The position numbers were made by a program, and so were the translations under genes. A DNA stretch of 46,941 nucleotides, from positions 1-46,941 of the forward strand of contig SYDJ01000218.1 of the NCBI GenBank assembly GCA_005801205.1. Direction: 5' to 3'. Source of the DNA: Gammaproteobacteria bacterium. GTDB taxonomy: Bacteria > Pseudomonadota > Gammaproteobacteria > Pseudomonadales > Cellvibrionaceae. Shown here piece after piece: positions 27,379 through 34,878 of this stretch. Within the stretch, counting starts at the first letter, position 1. The number at the start of each line of letters is the position of its first letter. The notes under the pieces are model-generated. The model saw only the letters and a program-made list of their open reading frames with translations. It ran no database searches and had not been told where the DNA came from.

Positions 27379-28268
27379 TACTACGACCTCCAGATTTACT
27401 CAACGCCAGCATTCTTATTGTTGATGATCAAGAATCCAATGTGCAGTTGCTCGAACAATTACTCAGCGAAGCGGGTTATACCCACGTCAGCTCAACCATG
27501 AACCCCGTGGAGGTTTGCGCACTGCACAGCGAACATCATTACGATTTGATTTTGCTCGATTTGCAAATGCCAGTGATGGATGGCTTTCAAGTGATGGATG
27601 GCCTGAAAGCTAACTCCGATGACAGCTACTTGCCGGTGATTGTGTTAACCGCACAACCTGCACACAAGCTCAATGCCTTGCAAGCGGGTGCGAAAGATTT
27701 TATTAGCAAGCCGTTCGATTTGGTGGAAGTAAAAACGCGCATTCACAATATGTTGGAAGTGCGTTTGCTCTACAAAAAACTCGACAGCTACAACAAAATG
27801 CTAGAAGACACTGTACGCGAACGCACGGCTGAATTGCGCGCAAGTGAAGCGCGTTTTCGCAGGCTCACGGAGCTGGCATCTGACTGGTATTGGGAGCAAG
27901 ATGCCGAAGGGCGTTTTACCAATACCTCTGGCCCAGTACTAGAAATGTTGGGCATAGTGGCCAACACATCACCCAATACACCACTCACAGACGCAGAGCA
28001 CCAAGGCATCAAAACAACCTTTAGCCGCGCGGATCACTTGGCAGGTTGGAATGAACATGAACGCGAACTTTTACAACGCACTATTGATGCTCGCCAACCC
28101 TTTTTAGATTTCGCCTTTAGCCGAATCAATACCGCAGGCCAAGTGCAACACTTTCGCGTGAGCGGCGAGCCCATCTTCGATCAAGCATGCCGCTTTATGG
28201 GCTATCGTGGCATTGGTATTGAGTGCAAGGCGATGACGGCTGAAACACTCATGCCACAACCTGAGTAA
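27375..28268 (+). CDS. Response regulator with REC and C-terminal PAS-like domain
   Basis: A 297-residue cytoplasmic protein with a GTG start overlapping the kinase stop. REC (about 10-125) has ILIVDDQESN, the phospho-acceptor Asp in LILLDLQMPVMDG (near 62), VLTAQ and FISKPFD. A coiled coil (SYNKMLEDTVRERTAELRAS) leads to one PAS-like domain (about 155-290; SDWYWEQDAEGRFTNTSGP to GYRGIGIECK). There is no enzymatic or DNA-binding output, so it may act by protein contact, perhaps on the partner kinase or as a truncated relative of REC-PAS-kinase or REC-PAS-GGDEF proteins. It lies 4 bp before the Crp/Fnr gene. Confidence 0.88.
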   Translation: MILRPPDLLNASILIVDDQESNVQLLEQLLSEAGYTHVSSTMNPVEVCALHSEHHYDLILLDLQMPVMDGFQVMDGLKANSDDSYLPVIVLTAQPAHKLNALQAGAKDFISKPFDLVEVKTRIHNMLEVRLLYKKLDSYNKMLEDTVRERTAELRASEARFRRLTELASDWYWEQDAEGRFTNTSGPVLEMLGIVANTSPNTPLTDAEHQGIKTTFSRADHLAGWNEHERELLQRTIDARQPFLDFAFSRINTAGQVQHFRVSGEPIFDQACRFMGYRGIGIECKAMTAETLMPQPE

Positions 28269-28272
28269 CGCT

Positions 28273-28995
28273 ATGCCAACACTCACAACGAACAGCACCA
28301 TGCAGAATCATCTACTCGCAGCCCTGCCCGCCATAGAACTTAACGAGCTACTGGCGCACTTGGAATTAGTGTCACTCAAACTCGGCACCATGCTCTACGA
28401 GCCGGGTGAGCAAATGCGCTACGCCTATTTCCCCACCACTGCGATTATCTCGCTGCACTACGTTACCGAATCCGGTGCGTCGGTAGAAACGGCGGGTGTG
28501 GGCAATGAAGGCATGGTGGGTGTTTCGCTATTTATGGGCGGCAATACCACCCCCAGTTCCGCCATGGTACAAACCGCCGGTAACGCCTATCGGCTTGAGC
28601 GCCATCAATTACAAACAGAATTTAAACGTGCCGGATTATTTCAGCGCATGTTGCTGCGCTACAGCCAAGCGCTCCTTACACAAGTTTCACAAACGTCTGC
28701 CTGCAACCGTCATCACTCGATTGAACAACAATTATCGCGTTGGTTGCTCACTACCTTGGATCGTATTCCCTCTGGTGAATTGATTATGACGCAAGAGTTG
28801 GTGGCCAATATGCTCGGCGTACGCCGCGAAAGTGTCACTACGGCGGCGGGCAATTTACAACAGGCGGGCTGCATTAATTATCGCCGTGGGCATATCTCCA
28901 TCCTCGACCGAAAAGTGTTGGAAGGCCGCGTGTGCGAGTGCTACTTGGTGGTGAGAAAAGAAGTGAATAGGTTGATGGATCCGACGAGTAAATAA
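28273..28995 (+). CDS. Crp/Fnr-family transcriptional regulator
   Basis: A 240-residue protein with an N-terminal cyclic-nucleotide-type beta-roll (GTMLYEPGEQMRYAYFPTTA, then VGNEGMVGVSLFMGG) and a C-terminal winged helix (LSRWLLTTLDRIPSGELIMT, then QELVANMLGVRRESVTTAAG). There are no clustered N-terminal cysteines for an iron-sulfur cluster as in FNR, and the cAMP-contact residues of CRP are not obvious. It begins five bases after the REC-PAS stop, so all three signalling genes are probably one operon. The effector is unknown; regulation by the phosphorelay is only an inference. Confidence 0.88.
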   Translation: MPTLTTNSTMQNHLLAALPAIELNELLAHLELVSLKLGTMLYEPGEQMRYAYFPTTAIISLHYVTESGASVETAGVGNEGMVGVSLFMGGNTTPSSAMVQTAGNAYRLERHQLQTEFKRAGLFQRMLLRYSQALLTQVSQTSACNRHHSIEQQLSRWLLTTLDRIPSGELIMTQELVANMLGVRRESVTTAAGNLQQAGCINYRRGHISILDRKVLEGRVCECYLVVRKEVNRLMDPTSK

Positions 28996-29050
28996 TTCGA
29001 TCAGAACAACTCAACATCAATAAGGCTTAGATTTAGGTTTAGAAGGGAAT

Positions 29051-29115
29051 CGTCATCCCGTAGGGATCCAGCGTCTTCCCGCCCTGTAAAGTCACTGGAT
29101 CCCTACGGGATGACG
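29051..29115. repeat. 21-bp perfect inverted repeat (REP/MITE-like)
   Basis: Arms 29051-29071 and 29095-29115 are exact reverse complements of each other (arm starts CGTCATCCCGTAGGGATCC) around a 23-base centre. Sequences of this CATCCCGTAGGGATCC type are common as dispersed palindromic repeats in many proteobacteria. It stands alone in this window, 27 bp before the truncated gene copy that flanks the hip module. Confidence 0.85.
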
Positions 29116-29141
29116 AGCAGAGAACTTAGTAAATAATCGAC

Positions 29142-29210
29142 TTAAACTTTGATATCGATACGATGGTACGTGGGCTGATAATTCTTCACGACCAAAAACA
29201 CGCGACTGAC
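29142..29210 (-). pseudogene. Truncated 3' copy of the 96-aa gene at 30988-31278
   Basis: Read on the minus strand these bases encode VSRVFLVVKNYQPTYHRIDI plus KV and a stop. The end of the gene at 30988 reads VSRVFLAVENYQPTYHRIDI plus KV and a stop. About 61 of 71 bases agree and most changes are silent. Nothing upstream resembles the rest of that gene, so this is a remnant of a second copy. The hip module lies between the two copies. Confidence 0.85.
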
Positions 29211-29231
29211 GATAACCAGCCTGCAGTACAG

Positions 29232-29249
29232 TGAGTAGTATTGCACTCA
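29232..29249. promoter_or_regulatory. Operator-like element O1 of the hip module
   Basis: TGAGTAGTATTGCACTCA; outer halves TGAGT and ACTCA are inverted repeats, and flanking bases extend this to GTGAGT/ACTCAC. It matches O3 at 16 of 18 positions and begins exactly 82 bp before it. Confidence 0.7.
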
Positions 29250-29272
29250 CATTTTAAGAAAATACGTATTTA

Positions 29273-29290
29273 TGAGTACAATAATTATCA
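29273..29290. promoter_or_regulatory. Degenerate operator-like element O2 of the hip module
   Basis: TGAGTACAATAATTATCA keeps the left half (TGAGTA) and the last three bases of the O1/O3 pattern. It starts 41 bp after O1 and 41 bp before O3, and its right end is the candidate -35 element. Confidence 0.5.
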
Positions 29291-29313
29291 AAAAATAGAA
29301 TAACTGCTATTAT
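29285..29313 (+). promoter_or_regulatory. Promoter of the hipA-hipB-like operon
   Basis: TTATCA (29285-29290), 17-bp spacer, TATTAT (29308-29313; one mismatch to TATAAT). O2 overlaps the -35 element and O3 follows the -10 immediately, as expected for autorepression. Confidence 0.6.
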
Positions 29314-29331
29314 TGAGTATTATTACACTCA
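29314..29331. promoter_or_regulatory. Operator-like element O3 of the hip module
   Basis: TGAGTATTATTACACTCA; inverted halves TGAGT/ACTCA, directly after the candidate -10 and 14 bp before the toxin ATG. Confidence 0.7.
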
Positions 29332-29345
29332 AAGAAAAATGCGCC

Positions 29346-30698
29346 ATGGCAACACTTACACTACAGCTGTTCACCGAAAACCAGTGGCAAGATGCGGCAT
29401 TACTTGAAATACCCTTGCCTGAGGCAGGGCGTATCAGCAGTGCAACACTCGGTTATGAGCCCCCCAGCTATGCTCTTGAGTGGATGGATCACGATGATGA
29501 ACGTGCCGTCAGCATTAACTGCCCTGTCGATCTCATGCAAACTTATAGGGCAACATCGTGGTTTAGTTTTTTGGACGACATCATGCCCGCTGGAGCAAGC
29601 CGCCGTTATTGGGTGAGCCACCTCAATATCGCCCACCTACCCCCGGCGCAGCAAGACTTTACACTGCTTAAAGAAGGCACTATTGCACCCGTTGGCAACA
29701 TCCGCGTTAAAGAATCAATTCCAGAGCCTATCGCGAATAGCCAGCTGGAAAATATGCGTTTTTCGGTAACGGATGTAATCGAACGCGATAGTGACTTTAT
29801 GCAATATGCACAACAACTTGGTGCAGCGGCAGGCGGTGCCACGGGGGCAGGCGGTGAAGCACCTAAATTATTACTGCGCTGCTCAACAGAAAATCAGATT
29901 TGGATTGATACCTTTCAAAACGATACAACCAATCAAGACCAACATTATCTTGTTAAATTTCCACGCGGTAATCGCATTCAAGATGACTGCGATATTTTAC
30001 GCGCTGAATTTTATTACTATCACGAACTGTCTGCACTCGGCCAAGATACGATTAGCACTACAAACATGCGCCTCATGGAAGGCGAACGCTATCCCTCTCT
30101 CTGGCTACCTCGTTTTGACGTGAACTTTGAAAATGGCACCCTGCAACGCTACGGGCTTGAATCTGTGTATTCAGTGTTAAACAAACAGCCGGGCACATCA
30201 CTCAATCATTTTTCTGTCATCGATACCCTCGTTAAAAAACTTGAAGCCCAATATAGCGTGACTGAAGGTAAACAATTTTTTGATCGGAAAAAATTTGTTA
30301 TTGAATGGGTAAAACGCGATTTACTCAATGTGGCATTCGGCAATTCTGACAACCATGGACGAAACACCTCGTTGATAAAACGTCCTTCTGGTATTTGGCT
30401 GTCACCCATTTATGATTTTGCGCCCATGAAGGCAGATCCTGAAGGTGTTACTCGTTCAACCACGTGGGGCTCACCCTTTGAAGAAGGTGGAAGATTCGAT
30501 TGGATTGCGATAGCAAAACAGCTGAACAATTTTGTGCCTAGCGACGAGCTCATCAGTGAACTAAAAAATCTAGCCGCTCATGTGAAAGGACTTCGTGACC
30601 GGCTTTCAGCGCGCGGAGTTTCTCAGCGTTTATTATCCATACCAAGCCTTCAGCTTGAGCATCTGGATACAAAACTAAAAAATTGGCAACTTCTTTAA
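29346..30698 (+). CDS. HipA-family serine/threonine kinase toxin
   Basis: A 450-residue HipA-type kinase, close to the 440 of E. coli HipA, which phosphorylates GltX; other HipA-family members have other targets, so the target here is unknown. The N-terminal subdomain (LFTENQWQDAALLEIPLPEA, then FLDDIMPAGASRRYW) is followed by the Gly-rich ATP loop GGATGAGGEAPKLLL and a Lys in HYLVKFPRG. The catalytic loop is GNSDNHGRNTSLI, and the metal-binding Asp is in LSPIYDFAPMK. All key kinase residues look intact. The ATG at 29346 follows O3; a TTG 11 codons earlier lies within O3 and is rejected. The toxin gene comes first, 12 bp before the HTH partner; E. coli has hipB first. Confidence 0.88.
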   Translation: MATLTLQLFTENQWQDAALLEIPLPEAGRISSATLGYEPPSYALEWMDHDDERAVSINCPVDLMQTYRATSWFSFLDDIMPAGASRRYWVSHLNIAHLPPAQQDFTLLKEGTIAPVGNIRVKESIPEPIANSQLENMRFSVTDVIERDSDFMQYAQQLGAAAGGATGAGGEAPKLLLRCSTENQIWIDTFQNDTTNQDQHYLVKFPRGNRIQDDCDILRAEFYYYHELSALGQDTISTTNMRLMEGERYPSLWLPRFDVNFENGTLQRYGLESVYSVLNKQPGTSLNHFSVIDTLVKKLEAQYSVTEGKQFFDRKKFVIEWVKRDLLNVAFGNSDNHGRNTSLIKRPSGIWLSPIYDFAPMKADPEGVTRSTTWGSPFEEGGRFDWIAIAKQLNNFVPSDELISELKNLAAHVKGLRDRLSARGVSQRLLSIPSLQLEHLDTKLKNWQLL

Positions 30699-30710
30699 AG
30701 GTAATTAGTA

Positions 30711-30980
30711 GTGAAAAAACTTTCTCCTTTTGAACGCGAAGTTTACTTAAATACCTTGCTGGAAAAATTACGCAATCACGAGATAACGGAAGGCAATGTA
30801 TTAGCAACACTCCGAAAAAATATTCTCGGCATGAATCAAGAAAATTATGCCGCATTAGTCGGCCTAAGCAGAAAAACAATTTCGGATATTGAAAATGACA
30901 CAGGCAAGCAAACCTTACCGGTAATCAATAGCGCATTTAAGCCTTTTGGCCTTAGATTGGGGCTGCAATTGCGGCGTTAA
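30711..30980 (+). CDS. HipB-like XRE-family HTH antitoxin/repressor
   Basis: An 89-residue protein beginning at a GTG (AAGG upstream) 12 bp after the HipA stop. The XRE-type HTH reads NILGMNQENYAALVGLSRKT and continues ISDIENDTGKQTL, ending GLRLGLQLRR. The N-terminal 30 residues (MKKLSPFEREVYLNTLLEKL) are an added helix not in minimal HipB. It probably neutralises the kinase and binds the TGAGT/ACTCA elements upstream of hipA; this is inferred from context. Confidence 0.85.
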   Translation: MKKLSPFEREVYLNTLLEKLRNHEITEGNVLATLRKNILGMNQENYAALVGLSRKTISDIENDTGKQTLPVINSAFKPFGLRLGLQLRR

Positions 30981-30987
30981 GATTAAC

Positions 30988-31278
30988 TTAAACCTTAATA
31001 TCAATGCGATGGTAGGTGGGCTGATAATTCTCCACCGCTAAAAACACGCGGCTGACGGGGTCGGTATTTTGATTGGCTTTTTTGCCAGAGCCTTTCGCCT
31101 CGCTCGGCCGCTCTGGCGGGGGAATCACTTGCGGCTTGGTTTGCACCGCGTATTGGTTGGGGGTTTTGGGGTCTGGCTCGGCATCCAAGGTAACGGCTGG
31201 CCGCGCAGGGGTTGAGCGCTGTGCAAACACAGAGCCCTGCCCATACGAGGAATAACCTAAAAAATCGCCGATGACCAT
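30988..31278 (-). CDS. Unknown 96-aa protein with a Pro-rich centre; intact copy of the 29142 remnant
   Basis: Begins MVIGDFLGYSSYGQGSVFAQ from an ATG with AGGGA eight bases upstream. The centre is rich in Pro, Lys and Thr (PKTPNQYAVQTKPQVIPPPE) and likely disordered. The end, DPVSRVFLAVENYQPTYHRI plus DIKV, is conserved in the truncated copy at 29142-29210, mostly with silent changes, so the C-terminus was under protein-level selection. No signal peptide or membrane helix. I do not recognise a family. It converges on the HTH gene with seven bases between the stops. Confidence 0.65.
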   Translation of the reverse strand: MVIGDFLGYSSYGQGSVFAQRSTPARPAVTLDAEPDPKTPNQYAVQTKPQVIPPPERPSEAKGSGKKANQNTDPVSRVFLAVENYQPTYHRIDIKV

Positions 31279-31331
31279 GTACAAATCCCTGCTTAAGAAG
31301 TGATCAGTATAGTGAATGCCGCGTATATGTC

Positions 31332-31640
31332 TTAGACCATTTCGGTTTTAGACCTACGCAGCAATATGCTCGGATGCCCCAGCTCCAACGCCCCCTCAAA
31401 AAACTCTTGGCCAATCAAATGGGGCGCAACATTCTTCCAGCCGTAACTCTCTCGGCCGCACATGGCGGTGATTTTACCCAGCGCTAAATCGCCTTCTTTA
31501 ATCCTATCGCCGTCGGCTACGCGGCTATAATCTTTTGGGTATGGGTGCATGGTTAAGCTCACTGCAATAATGTTAGGTGAGTATCGCTGGGTCGTATTGA
31601 TAGGAGTATCGCTGAGTAGCATCAAAAGCGAAATGGCCAT
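31332..31640 (-). CDS. Hypothetical protein, up to 102 aa
   Basis: An open frame ending 53 bp upstream of the start of the 96-aa gene, on the same strand. Two starts are possible: 31640 (no ribosome site) or 31550 (MHPYPKDYSRVADGDRIKEG, GTGAG upstream), which gives a 72-residue product. The later part, DLALGKITAMCGRESYGWKN then VAPHLIGQEFFEGALELGHP, looks like a folded protein. No family recognised. It could form a small operon with the 96-aa gene. Confidence 0.4.
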   Translation of the reverse strand: MAISLLMLLSDTPINTTQRYSPNIIAVSLTMHPYPKDYSRVADGDRIKEGDLALGKITAMCGRESYGWKNVAPHLIGQEFFEGALELGHPSILLRRSKTEMV

Positions 31641-31711
31641 GGTTTAAGGTGGCAGTTTATGCCCCATCACACCACTGCGCTCACATTATTACCCTAGCAT
31701 CAGGCGACGTT

Positions 31712-32668
31712 ATGCAAAAAAATCACGATGAGTACGCCTTTGACCCCAGCTATGGTCACACACTGAAAACCTTGCTGCACATAGCAGCCCCACCCGAACC
31801 CCATGACTATTGCGATTTTTGGCAGACAAAATATCAAGCAGTAGTGGCAACGCCAACCCAGTTAATACGCACTGCCAGCACCTTAACCCATGCGGATTAT
31901 TACGTTGAAGATATTGCTTTCACCTCCAGCAATCAGGCACTCATTGGCGGTTGGCTGTTAACGCCAAAACACCAACCCATAACCAAAGGTGTAATTGTTG
32001 GCCACGGTTACGGCGGTAGAGATGCACCTGACTTCAATTTGCCGTTCACAAATGCAGCCGTCTTATTTTTATGTTTTTATGGCCTTTCACGCAGCCGTTG
32101 TGCCGGTGTTTCAGATAACCCAGCATTTCATGTTATTCATGATATAGATGACCCTGAGCGTTATATTTTACGCCACTGCATTGAAGATATTTGGTTTGGT
32201 GCTTCTGCACTTATTCAGGAATTCCCACAAATAGCGGGGCACCTCGCCTACTCGGGCATTAGCTTTGGCGGCGGCGTGGGTGCCATGGCAGTGGCATGGG
32301 ACAACCGCTTCCAGCGCGCGGCATTCAATGTACCCAGCTTTGGCAATCAAGCATTACGCTTAACCTTGCCCACCACCGGCAGCGGCGCGGCAGTGCAAAT
32401 GTATTACCGCAACCACCGTAACCTCATGGCAACACTTCAATATTATGATGCGGCTTTGGCAGCAAAACATATCAAGCAAGACTTACACCTAGCCTTAGCA
32501 TTGTTTGACCCCGTTGTAGCGCCGCCGGGCCAATTTTCTATTCACAATGCAGCACAAAACACAAAAAGACTGTTTGTGTTAGACGCTGGCCACGTTGACT
32601 ACCCAGAAAAAAACTTGCAAGAAACACAACTCTTTGCCGAGCTGACATTATTTTTTAAGGGCTTATGA
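31712..32668 (+). CDS. CE7-type alpha/beta hydrolase (acetylxylan esterase/cephalosporin-C deacetylase-like)
   Basis: A 318-residue cytoplasmic-looking esterase, the usual length of CE7 (AXE1) enzymes. Motifs: a strand-turn with the oxyanion region GVIVGHGYGGRDAPDF, the nucleophile elbow SGISFGGGVGAMAVAW (G-I-S-F-G), the acid Asp in ALFDPVVAPPGQF, and the His in VLDAGHVDYPE; the catalytic triad is therefore complete. There is no signal peptide, so it would act on imported deacetylation substrates such as xylo-oligosaccharides; substrate is inferred from family only. I use the ATG at 31712 over an upstream GTG because the family length fits. The stop overlaps the next gene by four bases. Confidence 0.8.
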   Translation: MQKNHDEYAFDPSYGHTLKTLLHIAAPPEPHDYCDFWQTKYQAVVATPTQLIRTASTLTHADYYVEDIAFTSSNQALIGGWLLTPKHQPITKGVIVGHGYGGRDAPDFNLPFTNAAVLFLCFYGLSRSRCAGVSDNPAFHVIHDIDDPERYILRHCIEDIWFGASALIQEFPQIAGHLAYSGISFGGGVGAMAVAWDNRFQRAAFNVPSFGNQALRLTLPTTGSGAAVQMYYRNHRNLMATLQYYDAALAAKHIKQDLHLALALFDPVVAPPGQFSIHNAAQNTKRLFVLDAGHVDYPEKNLQETQLFAELTLFFKGL

Positions 32669-33393
32669 AACGCGACTATTTTTGCTGGTACAGCCAACGC
32701 CTTATGCGCGACATGGAACTGCTGGTATTTGGCCATGGCGGCGCAAAAGTATTGGTATTCCCTACGCGCGATGGCCGTTTTTACGAGTATGAAACATTAG
32801 GTATTATTGATTCACTCGCACACAAGATTAACACTGGGCAACTGCAGTTATTTTGTATTGATAATATTGCCCATGAAAGTTTCTATTGCTTTGATCGCTC
32901 CCCCAGCGAACGCATTCAACGCCACATTCAATACGAAGATTATGTCCTTAATGAAGTATTGCCGTTTATGTCTGAACACAACTCGCACAGCTGCACCATT
33001 GCTCACGGCGCAAGTTTGGGGGCATATCACGCCGCCAACATTGCCTTTCGACACCCCCACTTATTTCAAAAGCTGAGTGCATTTTCGGGGCGTTATGATC
33101 TCACTATGGACATTGAATATTTTAAAAACTTATTCAGCGGCTACTATGATGAAAATGTTTATTTCCATACGCCAAGCCATTTTTTACCGCAACTCAACTG
33201 CGAAATTCGCCTACAGCAATTACGACAAATGGAAATTGTATTTACCATTGGCGATCACGACCCCTTTTTAGAAAACAACCAACACCTATGCAATATTTTA
33301 TGGAGCAAAGGCATTCATAACACCTTGCATATTTGGAGTGGTCGCGCGCACAACAAATATGCATGGGTGCAAATGGCGCCTTTATATATTTAA
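32665..33393 (+). CDS. Esterase of the EstD/PF00756 type
   Basis: A 242-residue alpha/beta hydrolase translated from an ATGA overlap with the CE7-like gene. The nucleophile Ser is in IAHGASLGAYHAANIAFRHP (G-A-S-L-G), the probable acid is in FTIGDHDPFLENN, and the His is in WSGRAHNKYAW. Other family features are KVLVFPTRDGRFYEYE and KLSAFSGRYD. No signal peptide. Two different esterase families in one overlapping operon suggest sequential or complementary removal of acyl groups from the same substrate. A strong terminator follows. Confidence 0.8.
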   Translation: MKRDYFCWYSQRLMRDMELLVFGHGGAKVLVFPTRDGRFYEYETLGIIDSLAHKINTGQLQLFCIDNIAHESFYCFDRSPSERIQRHIQYEDYVLNEVLPFMSEHNSHSCTIAHGASLGAYHAANIAFRHPHLFQKLSAFSGRYDLTMDIEYFKNLFSGYYDENVYFHTPSHFLPQLNCEIRLQQLRQMEIVFTIGDHDPFLENNQHLCNILWSKGIHNTLHIWSGRAHNKYAWVQMAPLYI

Positions 33394-33448
33394 TACCGTG
33401 GAAGGGAATTTAACTCCGGCTTGCGATTAACAGCGACTTACCCGCCAT

Positions 33449-33487
33449 AAAAAACCGCTAATCAGCTCAGCTGTTTAGCGGTTTTTT
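33449..33487. terminator. Terminator after the esterase pair
   Basis: AAAAAACCGCTAA (33449-33461) and TTAGCGGTTTTTT (33475-33487), a perfect 13-bp stem with a 13-base loop and A/T tracts on both sides, 55 bp after the esterase stop. Confidence 0.88.
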
Positions 33488-33725
33488 ATTAACGGTAACA
33501 GATGACACTTATCAATAGTCTAAAATGGGAATTTATGAAACCAATCGCGGAAATAGGCGTCCTACTTTGGGTCACAGTGACCAAGTATGCAGACTTTTAT
33601 TAGGGCGCAACTATACAATAGCGCCCTTAGTTGGCACTTAATGTTTTCTAACACAGATACTTACAGCGGGATTCAAGCCTTTTTAAGACGCTTAACCGTC
33701 ATTGCAGCAACCTTTTAGGTACCCC
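33488..33725. other. Intergenic region before the acyltransferase, with two palindromes
   Basis: No gene seen. It holds a 13-bp palindrome GGTCACAGTGACC at 33570-33582 and a 7-bp stem (AGGGCGC 33602-33608, GCGCCCT 33621-33627) with a 12-base loop. The first could be an operator; neither is followed by a T tract. Confidence 0.5.
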
Positions 33726-34652
33726 ATGAGAAACACCCTTGTTCCGCGCATTATTAAGTGTTTATCTCGTTTACCACTTCCGGTTGCACGTACCTTGGGA
33801 GTTGTTATTGGCCGTTGCGCGTGGCTATCGAATGGACGAACACGTCGTGTAACTCTCAAGAATATCAATGCCTGCTTCCCACACTTGTCGGCCACTGAAG
33901 TACAAACCTTTGCGTTTGAAAGCCTCTTAGAAACCGCTAAAACATTAACCGAAGCCCCTATTATTTGGCGCAACTCATGGGAGTGGCTGCAATCTAAAAT
34001 TGTTGAAGTTGAAGGCGAAGATATTCTACGCGCCGAATTAGCCAAGGGCCGTGGCTTGGTTGCTTTAGCACCACACTTGGGCAATTGGGAAGTTATAGCT
34101 CCTTATCTTGCCAGCATTGCCCCCTTGGCGGCCATGTACGAACCCGCACCAATTGCTGCAATAGACAAACTCATTTTAGCGGGGCGAAGCAAATGCAATA
34201 TCACTATGGCACCCACCAATCGCAAAGGGGTATGCATACTCTTAAAAGCGCTACAGCAGGGCAATATCGTAGGCGTTTTACCGGATCAACTGCCTAAAAA
34301 AGATGCCGGCTCCGAATTCGCACCCTTCTTTGGCCAAGAAGTCTTGAGTATGACGCTGGTTCACTCGCTCATTAGCCGCACCCAAAGCCGCGTTATCAGC
34401 CTTTTCGCCAAACGTGTTCCCGGCGGTTTCAAAGTGATTGTACTACCCGCCGATGAAGCCATTTATAGTGAAGATGTGGAGCAATCCGTTGCCGGATTAA
34501 ACAAAAGTGTAGAAAACTGCGTGCACTTAGCGCCCACCCAATATCAATGGGAATACAACCGCTTTCGCTTGCCCAAAGCCCACCAAGACGTTCGCGCGCA
34601 AAAGAAATTTGCCTTTTCTTGCAGAAAAGATTGCGACACACCCGCGCAATAA
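33726..34652 (+). CDS. LpxL/HtrB-like lipid acyltransferase
   Basis: A 308-residue member of the lysophospholipid/lipid A acyltransferase superfamily. The catalytic HX4E box is ALAPHLGNWEV, followed by substrate-side motifs YEPAPIAAIDKLI, TNRKGVCILLKALQQG and VGVLPDQLPKKDAGS. An N-terminal amphipathic or membrane segment (LPLPVARTLGVVIGRCAWLS) would hold it on the inner membrane. These features match late lipid A acyltransferases (LpxL/LpxM), though the acyl donor and acceptor cannot be fixed; transfer to another lipid is possible. AGGT precedes the ATG at 33726. The next gene, 226 bp downstream, is an acetolactate-synthase-like enzyme on the same strand. Confidence 0.85.
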   Translation: MRNTLVPRIIKCLSRLPLPVARTLGVVIGRCAWLSNGRTRRVTLKNINACFPHLSATEVQTFAFESLLETAKTLTEAPIIWRNSWEWLQSKIVEVEGEDILRAELAKGRGLVALAPHLGNWEVIAPYLASIAPLAAMYEPAPIAAIDKLILAGRSKCNITMAPTNRKGVCILLKALQQGNIVGVLPDQLPKKDAGSEFAPFFGQEVLSMTLVHSLISRTQSRVISLFAKRVPGGFKVIVLPADEAIYSEDVEQSVAGLNKSVENCVHLAPTQYQWEYNRFRLPKAHQDVRAQKKFAFSCRKDCDTPAQ

Positions 34653-34878
34653 ACAGCTGAAACGCTGCGTTATCTCCCATCGCCCTCGCATCGCCCAAAC
34701 CCTCCTTATAAAAAACCAGCAAAAAGATCGTTTTTTAGCCTAAATAATCACTTTTTGTGTGGAGCACCTGTACTTGGGCTGCTACTTTTAAGTTGTACCT
34801 GAGACACCTTGTTCCTGGAAACACCGCACCTAGCGCTTGACCGTGATGGATTATTTCAATTAAGAAAGGTTCGCATAC

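Noticed and set aside
28996-29345. Possible attachment site or insertion-sequence ends around the hip module
   Set aside because: No transposase or integrase, no tRNA, and no matching inverted repeat on the right side of the module.
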